Of a DNA stretch of 9,016 nucleotides, positions 6,537 through 9,016 are shown piece by piece. The position numbers and the translations under genes were made by a program. How positions within the stretch are numbered: the stretch's first letter is position 1; each line of letters opens with the position of its first letter. The notes below the pieces were generated by a model. It made no database searches. It had not been told where the DNA came from and saw nothing but the letters and a program-made list of their open reading frames with translations. The stretch spans positions 1-9,016 of the forward strand of contig JAUXDG010000097.1 of NCBI GenBank assembly GCA_030618475.1, given 5' to 3'. This DNA comes from Gammaproteobacteria bacterium (GTDB lineage Bacteria; Pseudomonadota; Gammaproteobacteria; DSM-19610).

Positions 6537-7421
6537 CTAGGCCAGCGCCTGTATCGTTGCCGGGAACTGCTCCGCGGCTTCCTCAAATGCAAAGAACAAC
6601 TCGTCTTCCTGCAGGCCGATCACGCCCAGAAATGCTTCCGGGATCTGGATATCCGTTCTGGGCGATCCCATGAAGTTACCCTGTTCTGACTGGTTTACCA
6701 GATGGTTGGCGAGAAAAAGAATATGGGCTTCCATACGCGCCTTCTCGGCCCTTTCCGGCTGATGGTGCCAGGTAACGGCCTCACGCAGTTCTTCCGGCAG
6801 TTGCCACTGCTCCATCAGATAGCCGGCGATAGTGGCATGGCTTAAACTGAAATGATCCAGTTCAGCCTGATAAAGCACCTCTTCGTCACCTTCGGCCACA
6901 AGCAGGATATCGCGCATGGCATCAGGACGCTGGTGGTACAAAACAAGACTACCGATATCGTGCATCAGACCGGACACAAACAGGCGTTCCGGGTGCAATA
7001 CATTGGCTCGGATCGCCAGGGCCCGCGCCAACAGCCCAGTGTATACGCTGTGCCGCCAGAATGTCTCCATTCCCACCAGCTCGTTGGGAATACTGGTAAA
7101 GGTCTTGACAGCCGAAACCGACAGCACCAGCTGATACAGTTCCGATGTTCCTATCACCGCCACCGCCCGACTGATGGTGTCGATCTTGCGACTGAAGTTA
7201 TAGAAGGAGCTGTTTGCGAGGCGCAGCAAACGGGCAGTCAGGTTGGGATCCACGCCCACAACTGCCGCGATGTCTTTTACACCGGTTGTCGGTGCATGGA
7301 TCAACTCGAACAGGCGCAGGCAAATACCGGGGGGTGATACGAGGCCTTCGACATCGTCCAGCAAGGCGACGACTGAGTCCTGCTTAGGCTCAATGGACAG
7401 GGGTTTCTGGTGACTGATCAT
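6537..7421 (-). CDS. HDOD-domain signalling protein
   Basis: HDOD proteins resemble HD-type phosphohydrolases but usually act as signalling or scaffold proteins, often in c-di-GMP, motility or stress networks; most have no shown enzyme activity. This one is almost entirely HDOD. Starting at the ATG at 7421 (294 residues), the N-terminal part has the usual LVSPPGICLRLFELI and DPNLTARLLRLANSSFY segments, followed by AVAVIGTSELYQLVLS. The core motif SGLMHDIGSLVL has His154 and Asp155, with further histidines in FWRHS (124), LSHATIAGYL (195) and WHHQP (219-220). There is no fused GGDEF, EAL or receiver domain. A GTG at 7460 would add 13 residues, but it has no ribosome site and sits in an inverted repeat. 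The ATG at 7421 has GGAA (plus-strand 7431-7434) nine bases upstream and is preferred. The gene is divergent from the DUF1631 gene and points towards relA. Confidence 0.88.
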   Translation of the reverse strand: MISHQKPLSIEPKQDSVVALLDDVEGLVSPPGICLRLFELIHAPTTGVKDIAAVVGVDPNLTARLLRLANSSFYNFSRKIDTISRAVAVIGTSELYQLVLSVSAVKTFTSIPNELVGMETFWRHSVYTGLLARALAIRANVLHPERLFVSGLMHDIGSLVLYHQRPDAMRDILLVAEGDEEVLYQAELDHFSLSHATIAGYLMEQWQLPEELREAVTWHHQPERAEKARMEAHILFLANHLVNQSEQGNFMGSPRTDIQIPEAFLGVIGLQEDELFFAFEEAAEQFPATIQALA

Positions 7422-7443
7422 AAACGTTTTTTCCGGTTTCGTT

Positions 7444-7460
7444 GTGTCATTTATCGACAC
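7444..7460. repeat. Small inverted repeat in the HDOD/DUF1631 divergent region
   Basis: GTGTC (7444-7448) and GACAC (7456-7460) are perfect inverted arms with seven bases between. The repeat lies just upstream of the preferred HDOD start. It could be an operator half-site pair or a leader hairpin; it could also be chance, since the arms are only five bases. Confidence 0.35.
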
Positions 7461-7590
7461 CTGAAAATGAAACTGGAGGCACAGTTCAAGTGTTTCGTGA
7501 TGATTCTGTCACAGTTACCAAAGTGCGGCTGTGTTATTTCTATTCGCGGACGCTACCTGGAAAAATAGATTTACACCCTGGGGCACAATC

Positions 7591-9016
7591 ATGTCAGATT
7601 CCACCATAAGAAATGTCGTCAACCTGGAAGATTTCGGACAGATGCGGCGAGGCCTGGGAAGCGGAGCCGGCGCTCAGGCGTTACGCGGAATACGTGAACT
7701 GGCTACCGCCACGCTCACCCGGGACCTTGCGCGGATGATGGAAAAGATCGACGACACCCTGTTTGCACGCGCTGAAAAAGCCGAAAACAACGTGTCCCAG
7801 ACTCAGTACTTCGACGCCATGCGCGAGCTTCGCATCATTCGCAAAGACATCGAGGCAGATTTTCTCTCTCGTTTTCATGACCAGTTCAACCAGGGCATTC
7901 CCAGGGCCAGTCAGTTCAGCACCAGCTTCAATCTGAACTGGGAGGACGATGATGAGTCCGGCCTGGGACTGGTCGACAAGAACGATATGGAAGAAGACCT
8001 GGCGATTGGCAACATGGTCAACAAAATCCGCAGCAACTGCAAACAGTCTCTGTATTCACTGGATAAACGCATTGGCCTTTTAATCAATGACCCGGACCTG
8101 GAGCGCTGGCTCAACCCGCTCGGTCCGGAAGCGATCTGCGATGCCTTCCATGAAGCAACCAGACTGGTCGAAACCGGTCTTGTAATCCGTCTGGTGATTT
8201 TCAAGCTGTTTGACCAACATGTAATCAGCAACATAGGAGAGCTGTACAAGGAGGTCAATCAGTATCTGGCCAGAATAGGTGTACTGCCGGAGATCAAGGC
8301 CACACTACGCAAAAGCAGCAACCCGAGCAACGGTCCACAGACAGCGTCCGCCCCCGTGGCAAACCAGCCCGCTGGCGGCACAGCCGCTATGGCAAGCACA
8401 GTGTCAATGTCCGGCCAGTCTGCCGGTACAGGTCCGGCGGGTTTCAGTGGACACAGCGGCGGCTACACCGTTTCCGGCCAATCCCCGATCCATGCTCTGA
8501 CGTTCCTGCAACAAGGTGAACTTCCACCGGATGGACAAATTGCACGCAGTGATGGATTGGCCGTCGATCCCGCGGATCTGGCGTCCGGCCAGGTCAATAT
8601 CCTGCACGGTATAAAAAACACGTCGCTTATCCAGGATCTCGGCAAGAACGGCGATATGACCATAGACATTGTCGCCATGTTGTTTGACTATATCCTGGAC
8701 GATAAAAACATTCCCGATAGCATGCGTGCCCTGATCGGCCGCCTGCAAATCCCTGTGCTCAAAATCGCGTTGCTGGACCGCGAATTTTTCTCCAGGAAAT
8801 CTCACCCTGCAAGACAGTTACTCAACCGTCTGGCAGCGACCGCAGTGGGCTGGAATGAACAGCAGGGCGATAAAGACCCACTGTACCTGAAGGTGCAATC
8901 CGTCGTTCAAACCATTGTCGACGAATTCGACGACGACACCAGCCTGTTTGAAACCCTGTTAAACGACCTGGAAACCTTTCTGCGCAAGGAAGAGGAACAG
9001 GCCCTGGTACGTGCTG
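7591..9016 (+). CDS. DUF1631 family protein, N-terminal part (runs off the window)
   Basis: The frame from ATG 7591 stays open to the window edge, giving 475 residues; family members are usually around 700-800 residues, so the C-terminal third or so is missing. The ribosome site is weak (GGGG at 7580-7583, seven bases away). Residues 120-190 (EEDLAIGNMVNKI, then RIGLLINDPDLERWLNPLGPEAICDAF) and 380-413 (LIGRLQIPVLKIALLDREFF, then HPARQLLNRLA) are hallmarks of DUF1631. The protein is mostly helical and cytoplasmic. Residues 243-300 form a flexible linker rich in Ser, Gly, Ala and Pro between the two helical halves. The biochemical function of the family is unknown; some database entries call it thymidine phosphorylase without good reason. 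The divergent HDOD gene gives a possible signalling context, which is inference. Confidence 0.85.
   Translation, partial: MSDSTIRNVVNLEDFGQMRRGLGSGAGAQALRGIRELATATLTRDLARMMEKIDDTLFARAEKAENNVSQTQYFDAMRELRIIRKDIEADFLSRFHDQFNQGIPRASQFSTSFNLNWEDDDESGLGLVDKNDMEEDLAIGNMVNKIRSNCKQSLYSLDKRIGLLINDPDLERWLNPLGPEAICDAFHEATRLVETGLVIRLVIFKLFDQHVISNIGELYKEVNQYLARIGVLPEIKATLRKSSNPSNGPQTASAPVANQPAGGTAAMASTVSMSGQSAGTGPAGFSGHSGGYTVSGQSPIHALTFLQQGELPPDGQIARSDGLAVDPADLASGQVNILHGIKNTSLIQDLGKNGDMTIDIVAMLFDYILDDKNIPDSMRALIGRLQIPVLKIALLDREFFSRKSHPARQLLNRLAATAVGWNEQQGDKDPLYLKVQSVVQTIVDEFDDDTSLFETLLNDLETFLRKEEEQALVRA

Noticed and set aside
6521..6540. A tRNA D-arm-like string (CAGATGGATAGAGCAC)
   Set aside because: The string resembles a D arm, but no anticodon stem, TTCGA arm or matching acceptor stem follows, and the right end is HDOD coding sequence. 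It is probably chance or at most a tiny tRNA remnant.
6417..6689. A 90-codon plus-strand open frame upstream of and over the HDOD 3' end
   Set aside because: It runs into the HDOD coding sequence on the opposite strand, has no good ribosome site and shows no recognisable features.
7496..7516. A CRP-like site (GTGA, then TCAC) in the HDOD/DUF1631 gap
   Set aside because: The half-sites are eight bases apart instead of six, and the outer bases do not fit the consensus.

Overview
The window looks like chromosomal DNA from a gammaproteobacterium. The evidence is a long RelA of the 738-residue type closely matching Escherichia coli RelA in its synthetase, TGS and C-terminal regions, a DUF1631 protein, an HDOD signalling protein and a Tat-exported Csp1-type copper protein. 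This combination is common in free-living gammaproteobacteria, but the sequence does not fix a genus. I see no insertion sequence, phage gene, CRISPR array or integrase.

Layout: (1) 35-2456 holds two genes for one family I do not recognise. They are clear paralogues, face each other, and share 8 bases at their stop codons. (2) 2535-3020 encodes a Cys-rich, Tat-exported four-helix copper-storage protein with a strong terminator at 3029-3065. (3) 3125-3899 holds two small minus-strand genes of unknown function, one a membrane protein. (4) 4036-4112 is a tRNA-Arg(CCU) gene with encoded CCA. (5) 4114-6330 (minus) is relA, whose stop codon lies one base from the tRNA 3' end. (6) 6537-7421 (minus) encodes an HDOD protein. 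(7) From 7591 to the right edge and beyond runs a DUF1631 protein, truncated by the window.

How the genes relate: the HDOD gene and relA point the same way, 206 bases apart, and could be partly co-transcribed. The HDOD and DUF1631 genes are divergent across about 170 bases and may share control. The copper gene stands alone with its own ribosome site and terminator. The most interesting points are the convergent paralogue pair of unknown function, the RelA that keeps every canonical hydrolase residue yet has the EXDD synthetase motif of monofunctional RelA, and the one-base convergence of relA with a tRNA gene.
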